The position numbers were made by a program, and so were the translations under genes. A stretch of 64,000 nt of DNA from Talpa occidentalis. Lineage: Eukaryota; Chordata; Mammalia; Eulipotyphla; Talpidae. Below, in pieces: positions 11,127 to 22,800 of this stretch (position 1 is its first letter; each line of letters opens with the position of its first letter). The stretch covers positions 32,797,359 to 32,861,358 of the forward strand of contig NW_023603184.1 in assembly GCF_014898055.3 (NCBI RefSeq), written 5' to 3'. The notes below the pieces were generated by a model. That model did not search any database and was not told the DNA's origin. It saw nothing but the letters and a program-made list of their open reading frames with translations.

Positions 11127-13694
11127 TTTTTTTTTTTAAATAAATTTTTATTGTTATATTCCCCATACAATTGCAATCCCCCCATTCTGACCCCAATCCC
11201 TCCCCTCCCACCCCCGCCCCCCTAAAAGTGTCTCTGGTTCATAGTTTTTTGTTGATTTTGATTTTCACTTTCTTATAGTTATTCATTTTCCTGGTCCCTT
11301 ATTTAAGTTTTCTAGATTCCTGCTATGAGTGAGACCATCCGGTATTTTTCTTTTTCTTTTTGGCTTATTTCGCTGAGCATGATCCCTTCCAGCGCCATCC
11401 ATGTTGCTGCAAATTGCATGTGTTTATCTTTTTTGAATGCTGAGTAATATTCCATGGTGTATATGTACCACATCTTCTTGATCCAGTCATCTATTTTTGG
11501 GCATTTGGGTTGTTTCCAAAGCTTAGCTATTGTAAACAGTGCTGCTATAAACATAGGGGTGCAGGTGTTCTTTGGAATTGATGTTTCTGTGTCCTTTGGG
11601 TAAATACCTAGGAGTGGAATTGCTGGATCATATGGAAGCTCTATGTTTAGTAGGTCCAGAAATCTCCACACAGCTCTCCATAGTGGTTGGACCAGTTTGC
11701 ACTCCCACCAACAGTGCAGAAGAGTTCCTTTTTCTCCATACCCTCGCCAACATTTGTTGTTGCTAGTTTTTTTAATATGTGCCATTCTCACTGGTGTAAG
11801 ATGGTATCTCATGGTAGTTTTGATTTGCATTTCCCTGATGACAAGTGATGTTGAACATTTTTTCATATGCCTGTTGGCCATTTGCATTTCCTCTTCAGAG
11901 AAGTTTCTTTTAAGTTCTTCTGCCCATTTTTTGACTGGATTATTTTCTTTGTTGTTGTTGAGTCTCATCAGCTCTTTGCAGATTTTTGTGATCAGTCCTT
12001 TATCATTAGTGTTGGGTGCAAAAATGTTCTCCCAGTTGGTGGGGTTTCTCTTTGTTTTTGTTATTGTCTCTTTTGCTGTGCAAAAGCTCTTTAATTTGAT
12101 GTAGTCCCAGCTGTTTATCTTTGCCTTCACTATCACTGCTTTGGGTGATGTGTCTGTAAAGATGTCTTTGATGTGCAAATCACGTAGTGTTTCGCCTATA
12201 TTTCTTTCTATATATTTTATGGTTTCAGGTCTTATGTCTAGTTCTTTAATCCATTTTGAGTTGATTTTTGTGTATGGTGTGAGGTGGTGGTCAAGCTTCA
12301 TTCTTTTGCATGTAGCGACCCAGTTTTCCCAGCACCATTTATTGAACAAACTTTCTTTGCTCCAATGCATATTCTTTGCTCCTTTGTCAAAGATTAGTTG
12401 ACCATAAATCTGTGGGTTTATTTCTGGATTTTCTATTCGATTCCATTGGTCTGTATGTCTGTTCTTGTTCCAATACCATGCAGTTTTGATGATTATGGCT
12501 TTGTAGTATAGTTTGAAGTCTGGGAGTCTGATGCCTCCATTCCCTTCTTTTTTTTTCAGGAGAGCTTTGGCTATTCGGGGTTTTTGGTGATTCCATATGA
12601 ATTTCATCAATAATTGTTCTATTTCTTTGAAGAATGACATTGAAATTTTGATTGGAATAGCATTGAATCTGTATATTGCTTTTGGTAGGATGGCCATTTT
12701 AATAATGTTTATTCTTCCAATCCATGAGCAGGGGATGTCTCTCCATTTCTTTGTGTCTTCTTCTATTTCTTTTAACAGTGTTTTATAGTTTTCTTTGTAT
12801 AGGTCCTTTACCTCTTTTGTTAGATTTATTCCCAAATATTTGATTTTTTTTGTTTCAATAACAAAAGGGATGGTCTTTTTGATTTCTTCTTCTTCAGATT
12901 TATTGTTTGTGTATAGGAAGGCTACTGACTTTTGCGTGTTGATTTTGTATCCTGCCACTTTACTGAACTGATTGATGAGTTGAATTAGCTTTTCTGTGGA
13001 GTTTTTGGGGTTCTCTATGTATAATATCATATCGTCTGCAAATAGTGATAGTTTGACTTCTTCTTTTCCTATTTGGATTCCTTGGATGTCTTTCTCTTGT
13101 CTTATTGCCCTGGCTAGGACTTCCAGTATTATATTGAAAAGCAGTGGTGAGAGTGGACATCCTTGTCTTGTTCCAGATCTTAATGGAATTGCTTTCAGCT
13201 TTTCACCATTGAGAATGATACTGGCTGTTGGCTTGTCATAGATGGCCTTTATGATGTTGAGGTATGTTCCTTGTATCCCCAGAATTTCAAGGGCTTTTAT
13301 CATGAATGGGTGTTGCACTTTGTCGAAAGCTTTCTCAGCATCTATTGATATTATCATATGGTTTTTATATTTCTTTTTGTTGATGTGTTGGATAACGTTG
13401 ATTGATTTTCGGATGTTAAACCATCCTTGTGCCCCTGGAATGAATCCAACTTGGTCGTGGTGAATTATCTTATGGATACATTGTTGGATTCTGATAGCTA
13501 AAATTTTATTGAGGATTTTTGCATCAGTGTTCATTAGGGAGATTGGCCTGTAGTTTTCCTTTTTTGTGTTGTCCTTGTTCGGTTTTGGTATTAGTGTAAT
13601 GTTGGCTTCATAAAACGTGTTTGGTATTGTCCCTTCCTTCTCAATTTTTTGGAAGAGTTTGTGAAGGATAGGCACTAATTCGTCTCTGAATGTT
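11127..13694 (-). mobile_element. Young 5'-truncated LINE-1 insertion with 18-bp TSD
   Basis: This L1 lies on the minus strand. Its A-rich tail (T-run in the + strand) starts near 11127 and the body ends at 13694 inside ORF2. It is flanked by a perfect direct repeat, aaaacaaacatttttttt, at 11117-11134 and 13695-13712, partly overlapping the tail. The order from right to left is the ORF2 reverse transcriptase region, the ORF2 C-terminal region, then a 3' UTR with a G-rich tract (C-rich at 11177-11222 on +) and an A-rich end. The 5' UTR, ORF1 and the endonuclease part of ORF2 are absent, as usual for target-primed reverse transcription. The intact frame and perfect TSD point to a recent, lineage-specific insertion. 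It runs in the same direction as SERGEF. Confidence 0.96.
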
Positions 13695-13705
13695 AAAACA
13701 AACAT
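11312..13705 (-). pseudogene. L1 ORF2 fragment: reverse transcriptase plus C-terminal region, 797 codons open
   Basis: An open frame of 797 codons covers roughly the C-terminal 60% of an L1 ORF2 protein (normally about 1,275 residues). The first few residues come from the TSD flank, so the Met is accidental. Visible landmarks are [14 protein letters not shown] near residues 119-132 (RT motif A with the catalytic Asp), [11 protein letters not shown] at 177-187 (motif B), FADD at 222-225 (motif C, the catalytic Asp pair), and the Cys-rich C-terminal stretch with [12 protein letters not shown] near 665-675. The apurinic endonuclease domain is lost, and there is no L1 promoter, so it cannot mobilise itself. 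The lack of stops over 2.4 kb is evidence of youth, not of selection at this locus. Confidence 0.93.
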
Positions 13706-13712
13706 TTTTTTT

Positions 13713-14225
13713 AATTGGCATTATAATTATTCTCTCCACTAGACTCAATTCAAATGACTTTGAGCACTAATAGATGCTCAAAAGATGCTGATGTATGGGC
13801 AAAGAAATGAATAAACGAGCCACTAATGAGTAGCTGAAGGGTTATGAGAGGGAGAGAGGTGGCTCGATATTGCATCATGGCATGGAAAAGAAAGAGACAG
13901 AGGGGAGGGATGGTGGTGGAGAGACTGGAGGCAACAGATCTGATGAGGAGGAGGCCACTGTCATATCACACTTAAGAGGCCACCAACTAGATTAAGGACA
14001 ACAGGAATGAGGTGAAAGGAACAGAGACACAGCTATAGGATATAGCACATGATCGACAATGAGGGCAAAGAAAAGGGAGACATCAAGTCTCAACTGAAAT
14101 TTGGAGCCTAGGTAGCTGGGAAAGTGACAATGCCATTGGGAAAAGAGTTGAATCTAAGAGTAAGGGACTTAGAGTTATCACTTCATTTAATCCTCATACC
14201 CCTGGGGATATTAGTGCCATCACAT
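13713..14225. other. Unassigned intronic DNA
   Basis: Purine-rich, no gene or confident repeat. 13740-13790 has a diverged tgagcactaatagatgctca segment. Confidence 0.35.
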
Positions 14226-14690
14226 CTCTGACCTCAGCTTTTCTTGCTCTTGGCCCAGGCTTACTTTGCTGCGCCATTCTAGCTTCCATGCTGTTTCTCA
14301 CATGGGCCAGGTCCACTCTCACTTTAGGGTCTTTTCATCAAGACACTCTTCACCAGATATCTGTGTGGTTAAGTCCTTCATCAACTCCACCTCTTTGCTC
14401 AAATGTCACTTCAATGAGGCCTGTTGAAAACTGCAACCCACACTGACCCCAGTTCCCCTCCAGATTTCCCAGAGTCCTCTATCCTGCTCCCTTTTTTTCT
14501 TTTTATTGTACTTATTACTTTCTAACATATGACAACATGTTCTTATTAATTATGTCTACAGTTTAATGTCTGTTACTTCTAACTAAAATATAAATTCCAT
14601 GAGGACAAGGATTATATTTACTCAAGGCCTTGAAGAGTGGCTGGCACATAATATGCTTTCAATAAATAATTGTTCAAATGAATTATCTTC
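14226..14690 (+). repeat. L2 3' end, well preserved
   Basis: Follows the L2 3' order: cacatgggccaggtccactc, ctttgctcaaatgtcacttc, tattgtacttattactttct, attccatgaggacaaggatt, ggctggcacataatatgctt, aataaataattg. Confidence 0.85.
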
Positions 14691-14835
14691 ATTTTATAGA
14701 TAAGGAAACTGAGGTTCAGAGAAGAAATGCAACTTTCCCTACATATCATATTTGTCACTCAGCAGTGGGAATTCAACCTGAATTTAAACACAGATCTGTC
14801 CAATTCCAACTTCCATCCTGCTGAGCTAACTCTTG
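14691..14835 (-). repeat. MIR relic, minus strand
   Basis: Reverse MIR: ttatagataaggaaactgag, gttcagagaagaaatgcaac, ggaattcaacctgaatttaa. Confidence 0.8.
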
Positions 14836-16159
14836 CTTTAAGAGACAACAGCAACCACACCCACAAGACAGTGGACATGGCCTGATTGAGGACAAGTTCA
14901 AGCGTGCAGGTCCTAAACTGCCTACAGCCTAAGAAACAAGCAGTTTTGAGCATAAAATCACTAAGAGAACCAATGATTTTATTTTCCAAGTGCAAGTCTG
15001 AAGAATCAGGCCAGCTTCTTCAGCAAAGCAGCTCCTAATTTTTCCAGCTGTCTAAAATTGTCAATACAAATTTATCTTTAGAGAAATGTATTTAACAACG
15101 AGATGTCTTCATTTCCCCTTTTGCTACCCATCCAGTGAATCTGGACTTGGTTATATTGCCACTCCAATCCCCCATGCCCCCCATAATCCATACATCACAG
15201 GCTCATTTCACAGCGCAGCACATTAACACACTAGAAGTGCTCAAAATAAACGGGTTGGCAAAGTGTAATTATTTCCAGCAAAAGAGTCGGTTCTGCATTT
15301 TGACAGTCATCTGATATGTTATTGTACTCAATGCTAAACTGTGAAGCTGCAAAATTAAAGGAAAGCATTTTTTATGTTTCAAACGTACTCATTATTAAAT
15401 TATAAAACAGGTCATTTATGATGAGTCAGTCCAAAATCAGAAGGATAAGAATGAAAGACTGTGGGAAGCTTGACTTCTTTGTATAACCTCTAACATCCAC
15501 GATCCCAGGCCAGTGGACACTTAGCCCAGTGGCAGGGTCATAATTGGTCCCCAATAAATGTCAATTTTCTTCCTTAATTATTATTGTTATTTTCCCAGCA
15601 GTAGAATTTACCTTAATTTGTTCATGATTCTGTCATCCCCAAAGAGTTCTCAGCCCACTGGGGAAAGAGAAATACAAGTAACTCTCACACAGACTAAGAA
15701 AGAGGGAGACACAAAGGGCCATGGGATACAAAAAAGTACCTTCCGAGAGCCCAGGGAGAAGAAGGCCTGGACTGAGCTAGAAAGGAAGAGGAAGAGAGGT
15801 CAACAGAGTGTGAGGAAAGGTGAGGAGGCAGGGGAGGCCTGGAAGTAAGAAAGAACACAATTTGGGGGAAATGGAAACGGGCCTAAAAAGAACCAATGTG
15901 AAGTAAACCCAATGGCCTGCAGATGGCAAAGGCCCCTCTTTTTGTGTAAAGGTGACAAAATGCAAGGACTCCTCAGCACAACAGGAAGCGGCAAAGCATG
16001 TCTCCTATAGCCCACCCTCCCGAGTGCAAATTCCCGGGATGGTGATATCTGACCCAGCATCTTGCCTCACGGGCATGCTCTCAGAGATGAGACAGGAGAG
16101 ATGTCTCTTGAAAAGAGGACCTGACAATGTCTAAGCAACCCAGAGGCAACATCTGAACA
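14836..16159. other. Unique DNA, AT-rich block with AP-1 motif
   Basis: No repeat recognised. 15000-15480 is repeat-free and AT-rich, with TAAT-type motifs and a TGAGTCA AP-1 consensus at 15422-15428. 15640-16140 is purine-rich and holds overlapping short frames with no family resemblance. Confidence 0.4.
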
Positions 16160-16171
16160 TGCTGAGTCAGC
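16160..16171 (+). promoter_or_regulatory. MARE / NF-E2-type motif TGCTGAGTCAGC
   Basis: Twelve of thirteen bases of the palindromic T-MARE (TGCTGAGTCAGCA) bound by small Maf with NF-E2, NRF2 or BACH. It lies in repeat-free intronic DNA. Function is inferred from motif only. Confidence 0.4.
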
Positions 16172-17879
16172 TGCACTTCAGGAAACAGAGCGTCCTTGGG
16201 AGACAAGGCATATCACTTACACACAGAAAACCGCTCCTGTCCACGAAGGACAAACCGCGAAACGTTTAACATCAGCCTTCAATTATTAAACGAGCCCAAA
16301 TGAGCTGTGGCAGTAAGACGGATCACACACACTCACAGAGAGGGCTCTGGCAGGCCAGTTTAAATTGTCCTGGGGTTATTCATCAAGGTGCCGACAGGCA
16401 GGGCAAGGTAGAGGGCTCTCTCGGAGACCTCAAGGCCAGATGGTTGCCCAGAGCTTTTGGAGACCCCTAGGAAGAAGCCCTCATGCTCAGAACAGGGAAG
16501 AGAAAGCAAAAAGAATCTCACTCTTTTGGAAAACAAGGATTTTTTCTATATACTACACAGCCCATGCTGGCAAAGATCTCATTAACAACTTTTTGCTAGT
16601 AGGTTGGCATTTTCACACTGGCCAGTTTTGGGCTTCCTGTGTGGTGCTTGGGAGTTTACTCATTTGTCTCCCCTGGGGCATTTTTCAGTTCCCTGGGAAG
16701 AAGGAGCATGGTGAGGTGAAGCTCTGAAAGCATCCCTGGCTTTGAAGATTGTGCACCTGCCAACTAGCAGTTTGACGTTCAATCTCGGTTTCCCCATCTA
16801 TAAATGCAGATTCATGAAGGCATAGTGAAAATTAATACATGTTATTAATAATAGCCTGACACAATGCACACAGGAGGGGCTCCTTGTATTTTGCTCCCTC
16901 CTCCCTTTACCATTTTACTTTTAGTGCCTAAAAATTTAGAATATCTCAGCACTGGGTTCATTCTTTTGATTTCTGATCAAAATGGTTATACTTTGGAGCC
17001 TCTGCTTGTTCCAAAACCAGCTCCTACCTAGGGGTTACCCCAACATGAAGAAATTCAGATAACGATCCTAGAGCCAGCCCTTTCACATCTCACCTTACTC
17101 TGCCCTCTGCCAGTCCACCACACTTTGTTGTATTTGGCTTGTGCTCTTCACCACTTGACCACTACGAGGCCTGCCTGAGTAACCTTCTCCCCTCCTCAAT
17201 AGACAGGAGCTGACTCCTATCTATTGGTCCTTCCCTGCCATAGGCCCAAGGATCACCCTCCAGGCCCAGCTAAGTCCCTGCCCCTCACCTGATGTGGGCA
17301 GCTGGATCCTGAGTCCCTGGAGAGAAAGGGCCACATCTCAGGGCTCTGTACTGTGCAAGCAGTGCAGTATCCAGCACATGACAGAGGATGGCCCGAGCTG
17401 GTGGGGTGAGAGGACACGGTGCCAGAGGGCCCAATCCTGGGACATGTTCTTAGAAATTCTGTCTTGAGGCCAAGAAAAAATTTCCTAGGATGGAAACACT
17501 CCAGGAAGCCTAGGCAATGACAAATGAGCTGAGCACAGGCAATCTCCAGAGACTCCTGGTACTCCAGAAACCTTCACACTCTCACGCACATTCCTCACAC
17601 ACTTGGAGCAGTTTATGTGAATGAGGCCTGGACCAGGCTGTAGGCAGTATAGCTCCAGACTCAATGGAAAGGAAAGTACCCAGAAGGACTGATGAGAATA
17701 TAGAGTGGAACAAACTATGAGTGAGAAATGGAGATTTGTTATAGGGAAAAACAAATTGAACACAGTGCTGGCTGCTGGGAATACAGAGGTGGGTAGAGAT
17801 GGGTGACTGCAGAGCCCCAATCCCAAGTACCCTAAGTCCCCTCATGACTGCACCAGCATTCTGGACTGATACTCTGTCT
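16172..17879. other. Unique intronic DNA
   Basis: No exon is supported. The 120-codon plus-strand frame at 16365-16727 and the 113-codon minus-strand frame at 17485-17826 have no recognisable domain. A worn MIR-like piece (caatctcggtttccccatct) lies at 16780-16860. Confidence 0.35.
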
Positions 17880-18150
17880 CTCCTACTAGACTACAATCTC
17901 CTTGAGAGAAGAAACTATCATGCTAGATGTTCTATCTATGGCATCTAGCACAGTGCCTGGCACAGAGCCGGGAAAACCATTACCAGATCCATGATCTTGC
18001 CAAGTCACTTTAACTCTCTAAGCCTCAATTTCCTAGTCTGTAGAATGGAGATGATGATCATCTCTACATCCAAGGAGGAAGAAAGAAGCAAATATACATT
18101 AAGTCCTTACTTAGCCCAATGTCTGATCTAAAGTCAGAACTCAACAATGG
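17880..18150 (+). repeat. L2 end followed by MIR relic
   Basis: 17880-17965 shows ctacaatctccttgagagaa and ctagcacagtgcctggcaca (L2 end). 17985-18150 shows gatcttgccaagtcacttta, agcctcaatttcctagtctg (MIR). Confidence 0.75.
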
Positions 18151-19289
18151 TTAGGTACCAGCAGTATTATAAAGCAGACATAAAGCAAATAAAGAATCTG
18201 GATAATAACCAAGATGAAAATGCATACATTGTACAAAAATGAAAAATGATGTAAAAAATATATAAAATGAAAAAAATGAATCTGGATAAGAGAAAAAGAT
18301 AAACATTCAAGCAGATGGTAACAAAAATTATGTAGTAAGTATAGCAGGACTACATCTGAATTACTGTAAGAGTAGAAAGGAAAGAAAGCACCTGCTTTTG
18401 CCTGGGTGTATATTGAAAATCTCACAGAGCAGGTAGGTAGCATCTGAATCAAAAGCTAACGGATAAAATCTGGCCAACAGATGGCACATGCAAGGACATC
18501 GAGGCAGGATGGAGAATCTGGTGTGCTTGGGAATTGCAATTCTGGCTACAAGCAGGGTTGTTACAAAGGAGGCCAGGTTCACACCAGTGGAAGAGATCAG
18601 TAGGAGTAAGAAATTCCCTACAAGTTCTGCCAAGGAGAATGGACGTCTCCTGAGTGGCAATGAAGAGTCACTGTGGGTTTTGGGCAGGGAATGGATGGCA
18701 GAACTACTCTGGTGGCTGTATAGAAGGCGGGGAACAGGGGTAAGACTAGGAATAAACACAGGACAGTGAGGGGGGCTGATCTGGGATGGGGTGGGGGGAA
18801 AGGAAGCAGGCCAGCTCAAGGTACTCAGAGTGGTCCCTGCCACTCCCCAAGGCTCCTTCCTACAAAGCAGGGGCTATGAGTTAATCACCTTCTCTCCACA
18901 TTTACTGCCTTACAATTTGTGCACAGAGGAACATGAACATGGAAAATTCCAGCTGAAAGCCTTGACTAGAGTGAGCAGGCCCAGAGGTCACAGTCACCAT
19001 TGACAAATGGACAAAACCACCTAAGGCAGGTCTGGGTTGTGGCCAGAGCTCTGACATGCCCATGCAGACTTGGGGCCCGGGTTTCAGTGACAAAACCTTT
19101 CAGGTGTATTTTTTTAAGTCATTTACAGGAAGCCAAGGTTCTCCAAGTACTTAGGAGAAAAGGCTCCTACTTGTTTATTCTTAAAGAAAAAAACAATGGC
19201 TTCTTTGCCCTACATGTCTAGGCATCAAAGAAAGGATGCAGTGAATCACCAAGTCTCTAAGATTGTCTCATATTTTCTCCTCCTCCTCG
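18151..19289. other. Unassigned intronic DNA
   Basis: 18200-18310 is a very A-rich low-complexity stretch. The rest is unique. No exon recognised; overlapping frames on both strands at 18360-18840 have no family resemblance. Confidence 0.35.
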
Positions 19290-19290
19290 C

Positions 19291-19336
<46 letters not shown>

Positions 19337-19339
19337 ACA
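19290..19339 (+). repeat. Compound microsatellite (CT)n(CA)n
   Basis: An uninterrupted run of about 11 CT units passes directly into about 14 CA units. Confidence 0.97.
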
Positions 19340-19764
19340 AATATATACTATCCTGTGAAAGGAAGTACATTCTAATGGATTTCTGGAGGGGGGTGGAGGG
19401 GAGGTTCGAGGCCATCCATGACCGTTCCTGCAAAACATAAAATGGTTGCCTTGCTGCTTCCTTCCTTGGTTTCAATCTAATTAGACAGAGCTAATGAGTA
19501 GGCAGCAATGGTGCTTGGTTCAGCTGTTCCAGACCCAAGTGTTTCTTCCTTATTAAAAATAAAGACACCCAAGGGCTCAATTTGGTAAAAATGCACACAG
19601 AGAGGCACATTTCCTTTAAAAAAAAAATGTTTTGCACTAAAAAATGGTATCTGTTGAGTAAGTACCAAAAATCAAAAGTATAACAGCAGCTCCCCAGCAG
19701 CACCAGTGTTCATTTTAAGGCATATCTTCAAAGACAGAACATTAGAAAGAGGCTCAGAAGACCT

Positions 19765-19905
19765 GAGTTCTAGCGGCAGCTCTGCAATTTCCCAGCTGTG
19801 TGACCTCGAGCAAAGTATGTTCCACCTTGCGCCTTAGCTTCCTCAAAATCTAATGGGTATAATGTTCTGCCTATCTCACAGAGTCTAGGGGAGGGAATTT
19901 ATTTG
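19765..19905 (+). repeat. MIR relic
   Basis: Shows gagttctagcggcagctctg, cagctgtgtgacctcgagca, gccttagcttcctcaaaatc and ctcacagagtctaggggagg. Confidence 0.8.
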
Positions 19906-21500
19906 GAAGTGGTTTGTAAACTCCAAAGTACTCTGACAGTATCTTCTCAGTCAACAAATGTCCACTGAGGGTCTAGAAGGTGCCTGGCATTATTCTCCTT
20001 CGACAGTTACCATCATTTCCAAATACTACACCGCTTTCTGCTCCATCACTGGATGCTAGTTTTAAATGCAGCCCGGTCTAAGGCCTCAAGTCAAATGCCC
20101 ATTCAACCAGTTTTTTCCCCACTGAAGTATTAGTCACTTGCCTGTACCTAATGAGACACCTCGGAGGCCACTGGACATGTAAGTACAAATGAAGCTTCCA
20201 AAACTCTATTCTCCATAACCATAGAATAAGAAGACTCTTACAACCAGGTCCAAAGGTGGGGAGGTTAAGAAGGTGAACAGATGGTAAGCCTGGCTGGCTT
20301 TGTCCAGGTGTCATAGTGCCTGGTTCCATGTCCTCACCAGATGACCTTTACCTGCAGGCTCAGCCCCAGCCCCACCCCAGCCCTGACAAGTCAGTCCTGT
20401 CCTCAGAAAAGGTTTAAAGCATCTGTTAGCAGAAGTCAGCTCAGTGTACTACTCTGTTACTGCTGTGACCTCATTCCTTCGCTTTCATGAATGGGGATCA
20501 GCCTTATTCCAGAAACCACGCCCCATCTAGTGTTGACACCTAGCAAGTATGACCCTGCATGTTTCCTCTATCTGAATCCCCAACTAGTAAGTGTTCCACC
20601 AAAACCAGAGCCCTGCCTGCTATTACTCCAAGAGACTGTCCTGATGCATAATCTACCTGGGAGCCTCTTGGGACTGGAGTACCTAGGAATTCATCGCTAC
20701 ATCCTCCATCAATTCATCAGCATCTTGGAGGCACACAACAAATGTCAATAGAATGAAAAGTTTGTCCACCTGCCTAGATAACCACACGCTGTCTGCTCCT
20801 ACATCCGTCCCAATCCCAGGACCTCCTTCATGGGCATTACTGCTGTTGCTCACCACCATGTTCTCTGGCTGCTACGCTCTTCCCACATTGGCAGAGCTCT
20901 AGCAAGGCCTCTGGGCCAAGCCTACACCTACCTACATCAGTCCCAGTATGTCACCTTTACCACTTGGTACCTTCCAGAGCCAAAGTGAGCTCCAAGAGCT
21001 GAGCAAATTGTGAAGTCTGATGACTGCCTCAATGCCCTAGATCCCTTTTGATCCTGGAATCTAACAGTTAGCTCAGTGTAAGACTGAGTTTGGACCATTT
21101 GGCACCTCCTGGCTCCAGTGTAGAAGAGACGCAAGTACCGTTCAAGTTGTGAACTGATGAACACCAACAGTGGTATGAGGGAGGCTCAGGATCCTGAGGT
21201 TGACATAGAAAACGTCTCACTAAAACCAAAGAAGGACCCAGTGGGTGCAGACTACCACATAGATTCTGGTTCTATGAGGTTGCTCTAAACCTGATCAATA
21301 AAGGAACTTTATTTCTACTTCTTTCCAGATTGACAGAAGAAGGGGGCAATACAAAGAGAAGTGATAACCTGCTACTTAGTCCCGTTCTCTTCCACTACGT
21401 CACTGCTATGACTTCAGGAAAGTCACTCTCCTTATCTGGGTCTCAGGTTCCTCTGACATGGCATTCTACTGCACCCTGTAAAATTATTCATCTTTGTTTG
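19906..21500. other. Unique intronic DNA
   Basis: No exon or repeat recognised with confidence. A sequence aataaaggaactttatttct followed by acttctttccag at 21297-21328 resembles a 3' splice site on + but leads into no recognisable coding frame. Confidence 0.35.
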
Positions 21501-21505
21501 CCTCA

Positions 21506-21680
21506 TGTAGGGTAAAGAAAATATCAGGCTTTTCTGCCCTTCCGCCATCAGGATAGATGATGGATCCTTGTCCTGAATGCATGCCTGATGGCGGGCACCT
21601 GGAATAGGGTGTGGGCATAGGTAGATGGGATTCAGCTGAGCTAAGACTGTGCTTTTAAGGGCGGCGTCACAGGGGGACGC

Positions 21681-21734
<54 letters not shown>

Positions 21735-21988
21735 AAGCCGAAGCAGAAGCCGAAAGAGAAGCCGAGAAGCAGCAGAACGAACGCTAGAGAGCCCAGACAG
21801 AGTGAAGACTTGCTGGGGGCTGGGAGGCCTGCCAGCCTCCCAGCCCCCCAGCCAGCACCCCTGCCTGCCATATGCCTGGTGAACCCCAAATAAAAAACCT
21901 GCAAAACTACTGAGGACTCTGACTCCTCCTTTACCCGGTCTGCATGGGATCAGAAAACCTGCACCGTGTCCAGTTCCTGCCCCTTACA
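21506..21988 (+). mobile_element. Solo LTR of an endogenous retrovirus containing a CAG repeat
   Basis: A 483-bp element starts TGTAGGG and ends CCCTTACA, so it has the 5'-TG...CA-3' ends of an LTR. It is flanked by a perfect 5-bp direct repeat, cctca, at 21501-21505 and 21989-21993. A TATA-like cttttaagg lies at 21652-21660, and an AATAAA polyadenylation signal at 21889-21894 is followed by a U5-like segment rich in CTGACTCCTCC and a terminal GTTCCTGCCCCTTACA. No internal retroviral sequence remains, so it is a solo LTR left by recombination between two LTRs. The class is uncertain; the R-U5 texture suggests class I (gamma-like), though a 5-bp TSD would also fit other classes. It is antisense to SERGEF. 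Confidence 0.8.
21684..21731 (+). repeat. Pure (CAG)16 trinucleotide tract inside the LTR
   Basis: Sixteen uninterrupted CAG units are followed by degenerate GAAGC-rich repeats to about 21774. The tract sits between the TATA-like box and the AATAAA signal, so it would be transcribed from this LTR. Translation gives a poly-Ser then Arg-Ser-rich run on this strand, or poly-Cys on the other. I treat both frames as chance. Confidence 0.97.
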
Positions 21989-22079
21989 CCTCATCACCCA
22001 TCCTCCTTTGCACAATCACAGGCTCAGATTTGGTGAGCCATTTCTTAGGCCCCTAATATGCCTGACATTCAGCAACGTC

Positions 22080-22250
22080 CTTGCAATTCAAAGTATGGTT
22101 CTCAGGCCACAGTCCTGGCAACACCTGGGAGCTTGTTAGAATTGCAGAGGAGACCTACTGACAGACCTAGAGAATCAGAATCTGCATTTTAACAAGATTC
22201 TCAAGTGATTTGCATGCACCCTGAAATTTGAGAAACACTGTTCTACAGTT
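22080..22250 (+). repeat. MER5/MER20-group relic
   Basis: Shows ttcaaagtatggttctcagg, cacctgggagcttgttagaa, tctgcattttaacaagattc and aatttgagaaacactgttc. Confidence 0.8.
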
Positions 22251-22785
22251 CCTCGGAAAGACCCAGGCAGACTGGAGCATGACATCTGCAAGAAACTGGA
22301 GGAAAAATGAGTCTGTCACAGGACTTCACTGAATGTGATGAGAAGCAGCTGGCCAGTGGTAAGGGCTGGGAAGAAATGCTACCAGATCCTTTTAAACTCA
22401 GCTGTGATCCATAAAATATCTCTCCAGTACTTAGAGTCTCTAAATTTGAAGTCTTTAGATAAAATGACTTAAAAAATACTAATTATGCACGGAAGTCTAA
22501 CCATGAAACAAGCATTAGCGAATCCAGAGCTCTTTCTGTACTGGCGTCCTGCCAGCAGGCACTGAGCAGAGCTCTAAAATCAGCAAAGAGGTCACCTCTG
22601 AAACCACAGCGCTTCTCCCATCTCCACCTGGCCCCTGACTGGTCAACGCCTATCAGTCTCAGCTGGAATCCCATCAACAAGACCACAAAGGAACCGCTGC
22701 CTGAGCCGAAGTTGGCAGGGCAGAGTGAGAAAGAGTCACAACCTTTGGGGTCACAAGCCCACAAAGAGTCAGACTCATGGGGCAG
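22251..22785. other. Unassigned intronic DNA
   Basis: The 137-codon minus-strand frame here (continuing into the SINE) has no recognisable domain and is partly repeat-derived. Nothing else is supported. Confidence 0.35.
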
Positions 22786-22800
22786 AAAAGGAAGAAGCAG

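Noticed and set aside
21297..21328. Possible 3' splice site (pyrimidine tract then CCAG) on +
   Set aside because: No recognisable coding sequence or matching donor follows, and the strand is opposite to SERGEF.
21649..21904. Poly-Ser/Arg-Ser frame on + and poly-Cys frame on - across the CAG tract
   Set aside because: Both are produced by the (CAG)16 tract inside the LTR. No splice structure, conservation or family supports a gene.
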